From Clostridia bacterium (lineage in GTDB: Bacteria; Bacillota; Clostridia; Christensenellales; Aristaeellaceae), in contig JAFRLY010000057.1 of NCBI GenBank assembly GCA_017431005.1, forward strand, positions 1 to 64,000: a DNA stretch of 64,000 nucleotides, written 5' to 3'. Position 1 is the first letter of the stretch. Each line of letters opens with the position of its first letter. The position numbers and the translations under genes are program-made. Positions 50,160 through 58,135 of this stretch are shown here, in pieces. The notes under the pieces are model-generated. The model saw only the letters and a list, made by a program, of their open reading frames with translations. It was not told the DNA's origin and ran no database searches.

Positions 50160-51664
50160 AAGCCAACATGCTGGAATATCTGGAGGAAACGGCGGAAAGA
50201 CTGCCGGACAAAACCGCGTTTTATGACGATCAGGGGAGCCTTTCCTACGCCCAATTACGGGACACAGCCAGGCGGATTGGAAGCCGTCTGTCGGCCGTAT
50301 GCCCGCCGGGACAGCCGGTGGCCCTGCTCCTGGACAGCCGCAGCATCCGCAACATTCCGGCGATGTTCGGCGTACTGTATGCCGGGTGCGCTTATGCGCC
50401 CCTGGATATTGCCATGCCTGCAGAGCGGCTGCGGCTGCTGCTGAACCTGCTGCGGCCCGCCGCTGTGCTGACCGACGAAAAGGGCAAAAGGGCTCTTGCC
50501 GCCTGTGATCTGAAGGACGTTCCGCAGGTGGAGTACGCTGCGGCAGTATCCGCAGAAACGGATGAAGCGGCGCTGGCAGCGATCCGGCGGCAGGCCAGCG
50601 TGTATGATCCCATGTCTGTTCTGTACACCTCCGGTTCCACCGGCATTCCCAAGGGCTCCATTCAGACCCATTTCAGCTACGTGAACTGGGCGGAGGCCAC
50701 CAACGAGGTGTACGGCTTTACGGAAGACATGGTGTTTGGCAATCAGTCGCCCTTCTTCTACGCCAATTCCGTGCTGGATGTGATTTCGCCCGTATCCCTG
50801 GGAGCCACGGTGTATCTGCTGCCCGCCGGGGTGCTCACCTTTCCCAAACGGATGATCGCCTGCCTCCGGGATCAGCATGTTACCTGCCTGTGCATGACGC
50901 CCTCCAGCTTTATCAATATCGTGAACGCGGGCGTCCTGGCTCCCGGCTGCCTGCCAGAGCTCAGATGGGGGATCATGAGCGGCGAATCCATGCCCTGGCC
51001 GCCGCTGAAAACCTGGATGGACGCGACGCCGGGCGCTGACTGGTGGCACTATTACGGCAGCACGGAGGCCTTCTCCGTGGCGGTGGGCAGGGTGGAGAAA
51101 AATCATGAGGCCGGCCAGCGCCTGCCGGTGGGAAAGCCCTTCTCTCTGGTTCATATTCTGTTCCTGGATGAGGACGGAAACGAAGCCGCGGCAGGCGAGC
51201 CCGGCGAAATGCTGATATCCAGCCCCTGGATCGCCTGGGGCTATCACCGGGATGCGGAAAGGACCAACGCCTCCTGGGTCGTTGACCCTCTGAAAAAGGG
51301 CTGGCAGGAGAAGTTCTTCCGCACCGGCGACGTGGGATATTTGCTGCCGGACGGCCAGCTCATGGTGCTGGGACGCCGGGATAACCAGATCAAGCACAAG
51401 GGCTACCGCATGGAGCTGGGCGAAGTGGAGGCGGCGCTGCGGAGCGTGGAAGGCATCCGGGAAGGCTGCGTGCTCTATGACCGGGAAAACGACCGTATCT
51501 TCGCGTTTTATGCCGGCGGTCCGGATGAAAAGGAACTGAAGAAGCGGCTGGGTACGAGCCTTGCCCGGTATATGCTGCCGGACGTGTTTGTGCGCCTCGG
51601 GGAGATGCCGCACACCGGCACCATGAAAATCGACAGGAATCAATTAAAGCAAATGATGGGATAA
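50156..51664 (+). CDS. Adenylating ligase 2, altered substrate pocket
   Basis: A 502-residue ANL-family enzyme paralogous to ligase 1. Motifs: LYTSGSTGIPKGS, YYGSTEAF, FRTGDVGYL, GRRDNQIKHKGYRMELGEVE and TGTMKIDRNQL with the lysine. The pocket block FFYANSVLDV has Ala203 where ligase 1 has the amine-binding Asp199, so the substrate may lack an alpha-amino group or be held differently. It could load the same carrier with a second acyl group, or a carrier elsewhere. Its place at the end of the cassette suggests that it belongs functionally to it. Confidence 0.82.
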   Translation: MKANMLEYLEETAERLPDKTAFYDDQGSLSYAQLRDTARRIGSRLSAVCPPGQPVALLLDSRSIRNIPAMFGVLYAGCAYAPLDIAMPAERLRLLLNLLRPAAVLTDEKGKRALAACDLKDVPQVEYAAAVSAETDEAALAAIRRQASVYDPMSVLYTSGSTGIPKGSIQTHFSYVNWAEATNEVYGFTEDMVFGNQSPFFYANSVLDVISPVSLGATVYLLPAGVLTFPKRMIACLRDQHVTCLCMTPSSFINIVNAGVLAPGCLPELRWGIMSGESMPWPPLKTWMDATPGADWWHYYGSTEAFSVAVGRVEKNHEAGQRLPVGKPFSLVHILFLDEDGNEAAAGEPGEMLISSPWIAWGYHRDAERTNASWVVDPLKKGWQEKFFRTGDVGYLLPDGQLMVLGRRDNQIKHKGYRMELGEVEAALRSVEGIREGCVLYDRENDRIFAFYAGGPDEKELKKRLGTSLARYMLPDVFVRLGEMPHTGTMKIDRNQLKQMMG

Positions 51665-51752
51665 AAAACGGAGCGTTCCCGTCCGGGCCGGGAAGAGAAA
51701 AGGAAAGGGTGTCCCGGGGCAGTATTCCATTTTCAGAGGAGGGTGACGATCC

Positions 51753-53816
51753 ATGAAACGGGTTCTGATGATTCTGATGACTTTGATGCTTGTGTGCAGC
51801 GTCTGTCTGCCGGGCCTTTCGGAGGGCAGCCAGCCGCCTGCTCAGCCGGAAGGGTTTGGGCCCTCCGAAGGCGGCCCCGGCGGTATGACGTTTCCCGAGG
51901 GCATGACCCCGCCGGAGGGGGACGGATTCAACCCTTCCGAGGGCGGCCCCGGCGGTATGACCTTCCCTGAGGGCATGACCCCGCCGGAGGGCGGCTTCCC
52001 CGGGGGAATGACGTTTGGCAGCGGTGAAAAAACCGAAGGCCAGCTGGGCTCCTGGTCCATGGGCGGCAGGGACGCCGCGTCCGTTGAGGGAGACGACTAC
52101 GCCTACGACGCGGCGCTGTATATCAGCGCCGAGGGCGTGAACAAAGAAAAATCCGCCGTGGACCGCATTGTCTCCGGCACATATGACGGAGAAAGCGCAA
52201 CCGGCGTCGTGATCAGCGACAGCGTGTCCGGCCGCAACGGCGTTATTGTGGAGAACGCGGCCTACACCATTTCCGGCGCGGCCATCGATCTGCTGACAGC
52301 CGCCGACGGAACGGACACCTGTGATTTTTCCGGCAAGGGCACGGCGGTGGCGGTCTTCGGGAAGCAGGCCAGCGTGGTACTGGAAAATTCCACCGTGCAT
52401 ACCGCCGGCGTGGCGGCCATGCCTATTTTCGCGGACGACGGGGCGACTCTGACGGTCAGGAATTCCACCCTGCAATCGGACGGCGGGACGCTGTATAAAG
52501 AATACCTGAGCACCCCCGATCAGAAGCTGATGGTGGCGCCGCCGTGGATCCTGGGCATCATGGGCACGTCCCGGTGCCTGAACATGATGGGCAACGGCAC
52601 CACCACCAATGTGATTGATTCTGAAACCTCCGCCGGGGCCTGGGCCGTACTGTCCACCGATTCCGGCAGCGATATGTATCTGAATGTGTATAACAGCAGC
52701 CTGACGCTGAACAACGCGGACGAAAGCAAAGCCGCTCCGCTGCAGGCGGAGGGCGGTCAGATCTCTCAGACACTGGATAATCCTTACACCGTGCGGTACG
52801 GCAGCGGCTATGGCTCCTTCGCCATCGGCAGCGCGGTGGAAACCTTCGCCGGGGCAAAGCTGAACGTGGGCACCTATGCCACCATCTTTAACGGCGGCAC
52901 AGCTGTCTATACGGCCCTGGAGAAGGGAAAAACCTGCGAACTGAAAAACAGCGCGGGAGAAGTGACCGCGTTGTACACTGCCCGGGAGGATCAGCCCACC
53001 GTCATTCATTCCGACACCTTTGGTTTCATGGCCATGCAGAACAGCAACCGCATCACCGTCGAAAAAGGCACCGTCATTGACAGCGGCTTTGCCACCTTCC
53101 TGGTGAAAACGGGCTATGGCAGTCAAACGCTGACCGCGGACATTGACAGCGCGGCCATCACCAACGGCGGCGTGCTGATCCAGGTGATGGACAACGACGA
53201 CGCCACCAACGGCGGCATGATGCCCGCTGACGATCCGGCCAATACCAATGGCGGGATGCAGAATTTTATCCCGTACCACACCGAAACGGCGGGCTTCCGG
53301 ACGGAGGCCGCCAGGGAGGACGCCGTGGAGCAGACCTTCTTCTTCACCAATGGCGTGTACAGCGGGAATATCTACAACGCTTCCGGCTCGGACGGCCTGA
53401 ACGGAAACACGCTCCGTGTTACCTTCGGTGAAGGCGCGGAATACAGCGGGGCGGCAGCATCCACATCGGCGATCCACGTTACCTGTGAGGGCTCCATGGC
53501 GCTCAGGGAAAACGGCGGCTTTGCCCTGGACGACGCCAAAACCGCCGCCGCGTTCGCGGAAAAGTATCAGAACACCTCTTTCACCATCAACGAATACTGG
53601 AGCATCGGCCACGTGGCCAACCTGGTGAATGACAACGGTGCGAACGCCATCCATATAACGCTGGCGGACGACGCCGTATGGCAGGTGACGGGAACGTCCC
53701 TGATCACTTCGCTGAGCATCGCAGGGGACGCCCGGGTGATTGTCCCGGCGGGCATCACACTGACGGTGGGCAGTACGGTATACACCGATTGCGTGCTGAC
53801 ACCGGATTCGCTGTAA
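51753..53816 (+). CDS. Secreted repeat and beta-solenoid-like protein
   Basis: A 687-residue secreted protein with a signal peptide (MKRVLMILMTLMLVCSVCLPGLS). Residues 25-90 are Gly/Pro/Met/Glu-rich, with two copies of PSEGGPGGMTFPEGMTPPEG. The rest is a Thr/Ser/Asn/Gly-rich repetitive beta sheet region with strand-turn units such as ISGAAIDLL, VVLENSTVHTAGVAAM, LTVRNSTLQSDGG and LYNSSLTLNNADES-like ones, as in right-handed beta-helix adhesins or lyases. No sortase motif and no recognised active site. Last gene of the 18-kb operon; it could bind glycan, or be a surface acceptor of the acyl group. Confidence 0.7.
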   Translation: MKRVLMILMTLMLVCSVCLPGLSEGSQPPAQPEGFGPSEGGPGGMTFPEGMTPPEGDGFNPSEGGPGGMTFPEGMTPPEGGFPGGMTFGSGEKTEGQLGSWSMGGRDAASVEGDDYAYDAALYISAEGVNKEKSAVDRIVSGTYDGESATGVVISDSVSGRNGVIVENAAYTISGAAIDLLTAADGTDTCDFSGKGTAVAVFGKQASVVLENSTVHTAGVAAMPIFADDGATLTVRNSTLQSDGGTLYKEYLSTPDQKLMVAPPWILGIMGTSRCLNMMGNGTTTNVIDSETSAGAWAVLSTDSGSDMYLNVYNSSLTLNNADESKAAPLQAEGGQISQTLDNPYTVRYGSGYGSFAIGSAVETFAGAKLNVGTYATIFNGGTAVYTALEKGKTCELKNSAGEVTALYTAREDQPTVIHSDTFGFMAMQNSNRITVEKGTVIDSGFATFLVKTGYGSQTLTADIDSAAITNGGVLIQVMDNDDATNGGMMPADDPANTNGGMQNFIPYHTETAGFRTEAAREDAVEQTFFFTNGVYSGNIYNASGSDGLNGNTLRVTFGEGAEYSGAAASTSAIHVTCEGSMALRENGGFALDDAKTAAAFAEKYQNTSFTINEYWSIGHVANLVNDNGANAIHITLADDAVWQVTGTSLITSLSIAGDARVIVPAGITLTVGSTVYTDCVLTPDSL
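51861..51992 (+). repeat. In-gene tandem repeat, 72-bp period
   Basis: Two 60-bp units (51861-51920 and 51933-51992) encode the same 20 residues with mostly synonymous differences; a partial third (GGFPGGMTF) follows. Confidence 0.85.
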
Positions 53817-53824
53817 CGAACAGC

Positions 53825-53854
53825 GCCGGGGAGGCGAACCTCCCCGGCAGTTTT
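53825..53854 (+). terminator. Terminator of the 18-kb operon
   Basis: GCCGGGGAGG pairs with CCTCCCCGGC (53825-53834 with 53839-53848), loop CGAA, then AGTTTTATAT. Confidence 0.88.
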
Positions 53855-53871
53855 ATATCTTTATTCCGCTG

Positions 53872-55338
53872 TTATTCCGCTGTGAACTGGGATGGGGTTT
53901 TGCCGGTGTACTGATGGAACACCTTGGTGAAGTAGCTGCTGTCGTCGTAGCCCACGCAGGCGGCCACGTCGCGCAGGAGCAGATCGGGCTTTTCCCTGAG
54001 CAGCTTCATGGCCGCCTCCATGCGGCAGCGGGTGAGGAAGGCGTTGAAGGTGGTGTCGCTGTACTTTCGGAACAGACGGCTCAGATAGGTCTGGCTGATG
54101 CCGATCTCGTCGCACACGCTCTGCATGCTCAGCGGCTGGGCGTAGTTTTCTTCAATATACTGCACGGCGTAATCGTACAGCTCCTGGGTGGACAGCTTCC
54201 GGTCCCGGATGCTGCCGCTGTCAAACAGGAGGGTGTACAGCCCGGACATCAGATCGCCGTAGGAGCCTGCGCAGCGGATGATATCATTGAAATCATTCAG
54301 CATTTCCTCCAGCTGGCTGCCCACCGGCTGGTATGCGGAAGCCGTCTGATGGATGATCTGCCGCCCCATGTGCCACACCTGGCGCTGAGGCATCTGCTCC
54401 TTTTCCCAGGAGGCGGCCAGGGTAAAGAAGTATTCCTTGATCATCCGGTATTTGCTCATGCTGATGAAATAGGTCAGCTGCTTCAGGTCCGCGGCGGGCA
54501 GGCGAATCCGGTCCTCCGTGGGGGAGCCTCCGGCAAACTGGATGATCTGGTGTCTGCCAATCACGGCCTTGCGGTAAAGCAGCGTCAGCGCCCACTCGAT
54601 AAATGCGGGCAGCGATTCCAATTCCCTGGCGGAGGGAGTATAAATCGCGGTCCAGGTGGGCAGATTGCCGGGCCTGGTCATATACACACTCAGATTGCTC
54701 AGAAATTCCTCCATGGTGCCTTCCGGGGCGATCAGAATGTGCTCGTCGTCGTCCCGCCCGCGCAGCACCTGGAAATGCTCGTCCCGGGGCTTGATCAGCG
54801 ATGTGGCGCCCAGGGTTTTGGGCAGGTTCATGTCCAGATTGCCCCAGCGGATCAGGGCAAAGCGGAAGCTGTTGCACTGGTACAGCTGCGCTGCTTCCTC
54901 CCTGGACCAGGGCTGCCCGCAGGCGATGGCGGGGAGGATTGTCGCCGCCATATCGCTGTTTTCGGCGTCCAGCTTCTTTTCGACGGACTGCAGGATAGCG
55001 GTCATTTTGCTGATGGAAACGGGCTTTAACAGATAATCGTCCACCCCGGCCTGGATGGCCCCCTGGGCGTACTCAAATTCGCCGAAGCCGCTGATGATCA
55101 CGATATGGATGCCTGGCTGCATGGCCCGCACCGCCTGAGCCAGTTCGATGCCGTTCATGCCGTGCATGCTGATGTCGGTGATCAGCAGGTCAATGGCGTG
55201 CTGCTGCAGAAATTTCAGCCCCTGTTCGGCGCTGGTGGCAGTGCCCACCACCTGGAAATTCCTGGCGAACTGCTCGATGATGCTGGTCACAAAACGCAGC
55301 GCCGGCATTTCGTCGTCCACGATCAATACACGATACAT
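53872..55338 (-). CDS. YesN-type response regulator, AraC family
   Basis: A 488-residue regulator. The receiver domain (1-120) has the acidic pair in IVDDE, the phosphorylated D55 (LLITDISMHGMNG), and LLKPV with the lysine. A middle region of about 250 residues is typical of YesN proteins. The C-terminal AraC domain (about 385-488) has both helix-turn-helices: SMQSVCDEIGISQTYLSRLFRKY and LRDVAACVGYDDSSYFTKVFHQYTGKTPSQF. Its kinase is probably the YesM-type protein at 33586. Convergent with the operon end and divergent from GH3-C, whose upstream region has motif copies. Confidence 0.92.
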   Translation of the reverse strand: MYRVLIVDDEMPALRFVTSIIEQFARNFQVVGTATSAEQGLKFLQQHAIDLLITDISMHGMNGIELAQAVRAMQPGIHIVIISGFGEFEYAQGAIQAGVDDYLLKPVSISKMTAILQSVEKKLDAENSDMAATILPAIACGQPWSREEAAQLYQCNSFRFALIRWGNLDMNLPKTLGATSLIKPRDEHFQVLRGRDDDEHILIAPEGTMEEFLSNLSVYMTRPGNLPTWTAIYTPSARELESLPAFIEWALTLLYRKAVIGRHQIIQFAGGSPTEDRIRLPAADLKQLTYFISMSKYRMIKEYFFTLAASWEKEQMPQRQVWHMGRQIIHQTASAYQPVGSQLEEMLNDFNDIIRCAGSYGDLMSGLYTLLFDSGSIRDRKLSTQELYDYAVQYIEENYAQPLSMQSVCDEIGISQTYLSRLFRKYSDTTFNAFLTRCRMEAAMKLLREKPDLLLRDVAACVGYDDSSYFTKVFHQYTGKTPSQFTAE

Positions 55339-55383
55339 AATGCACCCCCTTGGCTTTTTCTCTGTCAGTATAGCACAGGAACA

Positions 55384-55519
55384 GGAAAATCCGGCACATG
55401 ACTGATTTTTCCAAGGTGTTGTGCCGGATATTCCTATTTTTCTCTGTCCAACAGATATTTCCCCGCGGGGATGCCGGTTTTTCCTGCCCGCATGGATTGC
55501 TTTTCTTTCATAATATAAT
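55384..55519. promoter_or_regulatory. Regulon motif cluster between regulator and GH3-C
   Basis: Plus-strand copies GTGCCGGATATTCC (55421-55434) and ATGCCGGTTTTTCC (55471-55484) and an inverted copy of GTGCCGGATTTTCC (55384-55397). For GH3-C, CATAAT (55509-55514) lies 38 bp after the proximal copy start, overlapping a TATAAT at 55514-55519, without a good -35. For the regulator, minus-strand TATACT is at 55367-55372 with the inverted copy over its -35. Confidence 0.65.
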
Positions 55520-55570
55520 CAAACGCAGGATCAGCCTGAAAAAACCTGCAAAATGAAAGGAGTACGGAAA

Positions 55571-58060
55571 ATGAAAAAAATGTCTCTGCTTCTGGCACTG
55601 GTGATGGTGCTGACGAGTATCGGCATCACGGCCTTTGCCGAAGATGCGGTCATCAAGGAAAGCGCTTCCGGGTTCTATTATATCGAAGCCGAGGGCAGCC
55701 GTCCCCGCCTGAGCGCGGCCTCCAGGGATAAATTCCTGCAGGTGGAGGGAGAGTGGTTCAAGGATCTGAACGGCAACGGCGCCCTGGACGCCTATGAGGA
55801 CTGGCGTCTGACCAGCGAAGAGCGCACCGCCGATCTGCTGACGAAGATGTCCCTGCAGCAGAAGGCCGGTACCCTGGCCTTCGGTGGCATCGGCGGCAAG
55901 AATGGCATCACCGTCACCCAATTCGGCGGCAACGGCCCCGACGGCGGCATGAATGCCAACGCCTATATCGACCCTGAATCCGAACAGATGAACAATGATA
56001 CCGACGCCTACATCACCGTGGACGGCGTGGTGTATGCTCCGGTGGCCTATCAGGTAAAGACCCTGTATGAAACCACCATGATCGCCGCCATGACCGGCAT
56101 GCCCAAGGATCAGCTGGATGTGCTCAATAAGATCCAGTCCATCGCGGAAGATACCGAGCTGGGCATCCCCGTGGTCTTTTCCGGCGACCGCACCTACAAT
56201 ACCTGGGGCGGCATGATCGACGCGGCTCACTACGCTTTCGGCGTGGCCCGGGATGAAGACCTGCTCTATAAGCTGTACAGCGAATACGCCAGGGAATCCG
56301 TGGCCATCGGCTATCACCAGGTGTTCCACGGCTACGGCAACGAGATCGGCTCCTTCTACGGCGACGATCCCGAATACATCGCCAAAATGTCCGCCCTGGA
56401 AACCCGCGCCTATGAGGACAACGGCTTTAACTCCCACTCCAAGCACTTCATCGCCCGCGGCGGCCGCAGCGGCTATGCCTCTGCCCGGTCTGAGGCGGAC
56501 CTGATCGACAGCTGGATGGTGGGCTGGAAGGCCGTCGTGGACGCCGGCACCCAGTGGATCATGACCAATAACGCCGAAGCCCGCACCAAGGGCATCCAGG
56601 GCTTCTGCGACAAGGAAACCTACAAGCTGCTGCGCGAAGACCTGGGCTATGACGGCATCGTATGCCTGGACTGGCCCCTGTCCGCCACCCAGGTGATGGC
56701 CCTGAGCGGCGTCACCTCCGACGGCATCGACATTTCCACCCTGACCCTGGGCGAGCGCTACACGCTGATTCTGGACGTGGGCGTGGATATGTTCTCCTGC
56801 TACAGCATGAACAGCGGTCTTGAAATCAACGACGTGGACGAAGCCGTCACCGACTGCTATCATCCCGACGCCGTTATTGCCGAGATCGAAGCGGGCAAGT
56901 ACACCGAGGAAGCGCTGGACGTGCACGTGGCCCGCGTGATCAGGAATAAGTTCGACCTAGGCATCTTCGAGAATCCCTACCGCGATTGGGAGGAAGCCGT
57001 TGCCGTGCTGGGTCAGAATGTGGCTGACACCGGCAGTATCCCCATGAACAACGAGGAAATCGACGCCCTGCGCCGTCCCGAAATCAAGGAAATGGAAGAG
57101 CAGCTGATGGTGGAATCCACCATCCTGCTCAAGAACGACGGCATCCTGCCCCTTAAGGCGGACCAGAAGGTGTTTGTGGATTCCACTGCCGCCGCCAGCA
57201 AGGAGAAGCTGATCGCCGCCATCGGTGAAAAGGCCGCCATCGTGGAGGAACTGGAGGAGGCCGACGTATGCGTCATCGAGGTTTCCAGCTTCAACGACGC
57301 TTATGAGCTGATGGTCGAGGATGCCCGGGACGCGGGCGTGCCCGTGGTCACCGTGTTTGAAGGCACCGTATCCTCCGAACCGGAGCTGCAGGCTTTCAAC
57401 GACGCCAGCGCGCTCCTCATGCAGACCTACAACAACACCCCTGACCACGGCTCCTCCGTGGGCTCCTTCTACCGCTATGTGACCCCCGCCGTCACCGCGC
57501 AAATGCTGTTCGGCGAAAAAGAACCCACCGGCAAGACCCTGTTCGAACTGGGCTACGACAGCGACGCCAAGGTGCTCTCCTGGGGCGAGCTGCAGGACGA
57601 CATCGGCGTGGACGCCAAAACCCGGCTGTATATGGCCATGCTGGTGAAGAACGATCCCCACTTTGAGATGCCCAACAACCTGGGCGACGTGATCGTCACG
57701 ACTGATTTCGGCATCCGCTATTCCAATCCCGCCGATATCGAACTGAGCCTGCTCACCGTGCCTCAGAAGGCGGACATCGTGGAGGTGGAGGTTTCCGCCG
57801 GTTCCACCAGCCAGCAGACCAGTGTGGTGAACGCATCCCCCAAAGCGGGCGAACCCTTTGAAATCAACTTCGTCGCCAACAACAAGGGCGGCGCGGGGCT
57901 CATCACCGTGCAGGTGCTGGACGGGGATACCGTCGTGGCCGAAAAGGTGATCGGCCTGGCGGAAGGCCAGTTCCGGGTCATCAGCGTGAACCTGGTGCTG
58001 GAAGCCGGCGAGCACGTGATCACCGTGGGCGACATGAGCCAGACGGTGGTTGTGGAATAA
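55571..58060 (+). CDS. Secreted GH3-family protein C
   Basis: An 829-residue secreted GH3 relative. Signal peptide MKKMSLLLALVMVLTSIGITAFA, EF-hand-like loop DLNGNGALDAYEDWR, K291-H292 in SKHFIARGGRSG and the likely nucleophile D367 in IVCLDWPLS. The pocket differs from A and B: the MPYY region reads IMTNNAEARTKG. A C-terminal Ig-like domain of about 90 residues (KAGEPFEINFVANNKGG to the end at VVVE) is shared with D. Starts at 55571 with AAAGGAG upstream. Likely a glycosidase of different specificity, or possibly a binding relative; the TDW to LDW change keeps the aspartate. Confidence 0.82.
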   Translation: MKKMSLLLALVMVLTSIGITAFAEDAVIKESASGFYYIEAEGSRPRLSAASRDKFLQVEGEWFKDLNGNGALDAYEDWRLTSEERTADLLTKMSLQQKAGTLAFGGIGGKNGITVTQFGGNGPDGGMNANAYIDPESEQMNNDTDAYITVDGVVYAPVAYQVKTLYETTMIAAMTGMPKDQLDVLNKIQSIAEDTELGIPVVFSGDRTYNTWGGMIDAAHYAFGVARDEDLLYKLYSEYARESVAIGYHQVFHGYGNEIGSFYGDDPEYIAKMSALETRAYEDNGFNSHSKHFIARGGRSGYASARSEADLIDSWMVGWKAVVDAGTQWIMTNNAEARTKGIQGFCDKETYKLLREDLGYDGIVCLDWPLSATQVMALSGVTSDGIDISTLTLGERYTLILDVGVDMFSCYSMNSGLEINDVDEAVTDCYHPDAVIAEIEAGKYTEEALDVHVARVIRNKFDLGIFENPYRDWEEAVAVLGQNVADTGSIPMNNEEIDALRRPEIKEMEEQLMVESTILLKNDGILPLKADQKVFVDSTAAASKEKLIAAIGEKAAIVEELEEADVCVIEVSSFNDAYELMVEDARDAGVPVVTVFEGTVSSEPELQAFNDASALLMQTYNNTPDHGSSVGSFYRYVTPAVTAQMLFGEKEPTGKTLFELGYDSDAKVLSWGELQDDIGVDAKTRLYMAMLVKNDPHFEMPNNLGDVIVTTDFGIRYSNPADIELSLLTVPQKADIVEVEVSAGSTSQQTSVVNASPKAGEPFEINFVANNKGGAGLITVQVLDGDTVVAEKVIGLAEGQFRVISVNLVLEAGEHVITVGDMSQTVVVE

Positions 58061-58080
58061 GGCAATCCTCTGAAAACTCC

Positions 58081-58117
58081 GCCGGGAGGCGCGCTCAAAC
58101 CGCCTCCCGGCTTTTTC
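58081..58117 (+). terminator. Terminator-like hairpin after GH3-C
   Basis: GCCGGGAGGCG pairs with CGCCTCCCGGC (58081-58091 with 58101-58111), then five T. The next gene begins 19 bases later with no room for a promoter, so readthrough must supply it. Confidence 0.85.
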
Positions 58118-58135
58118 GGCAAAGGATGAACGGAT

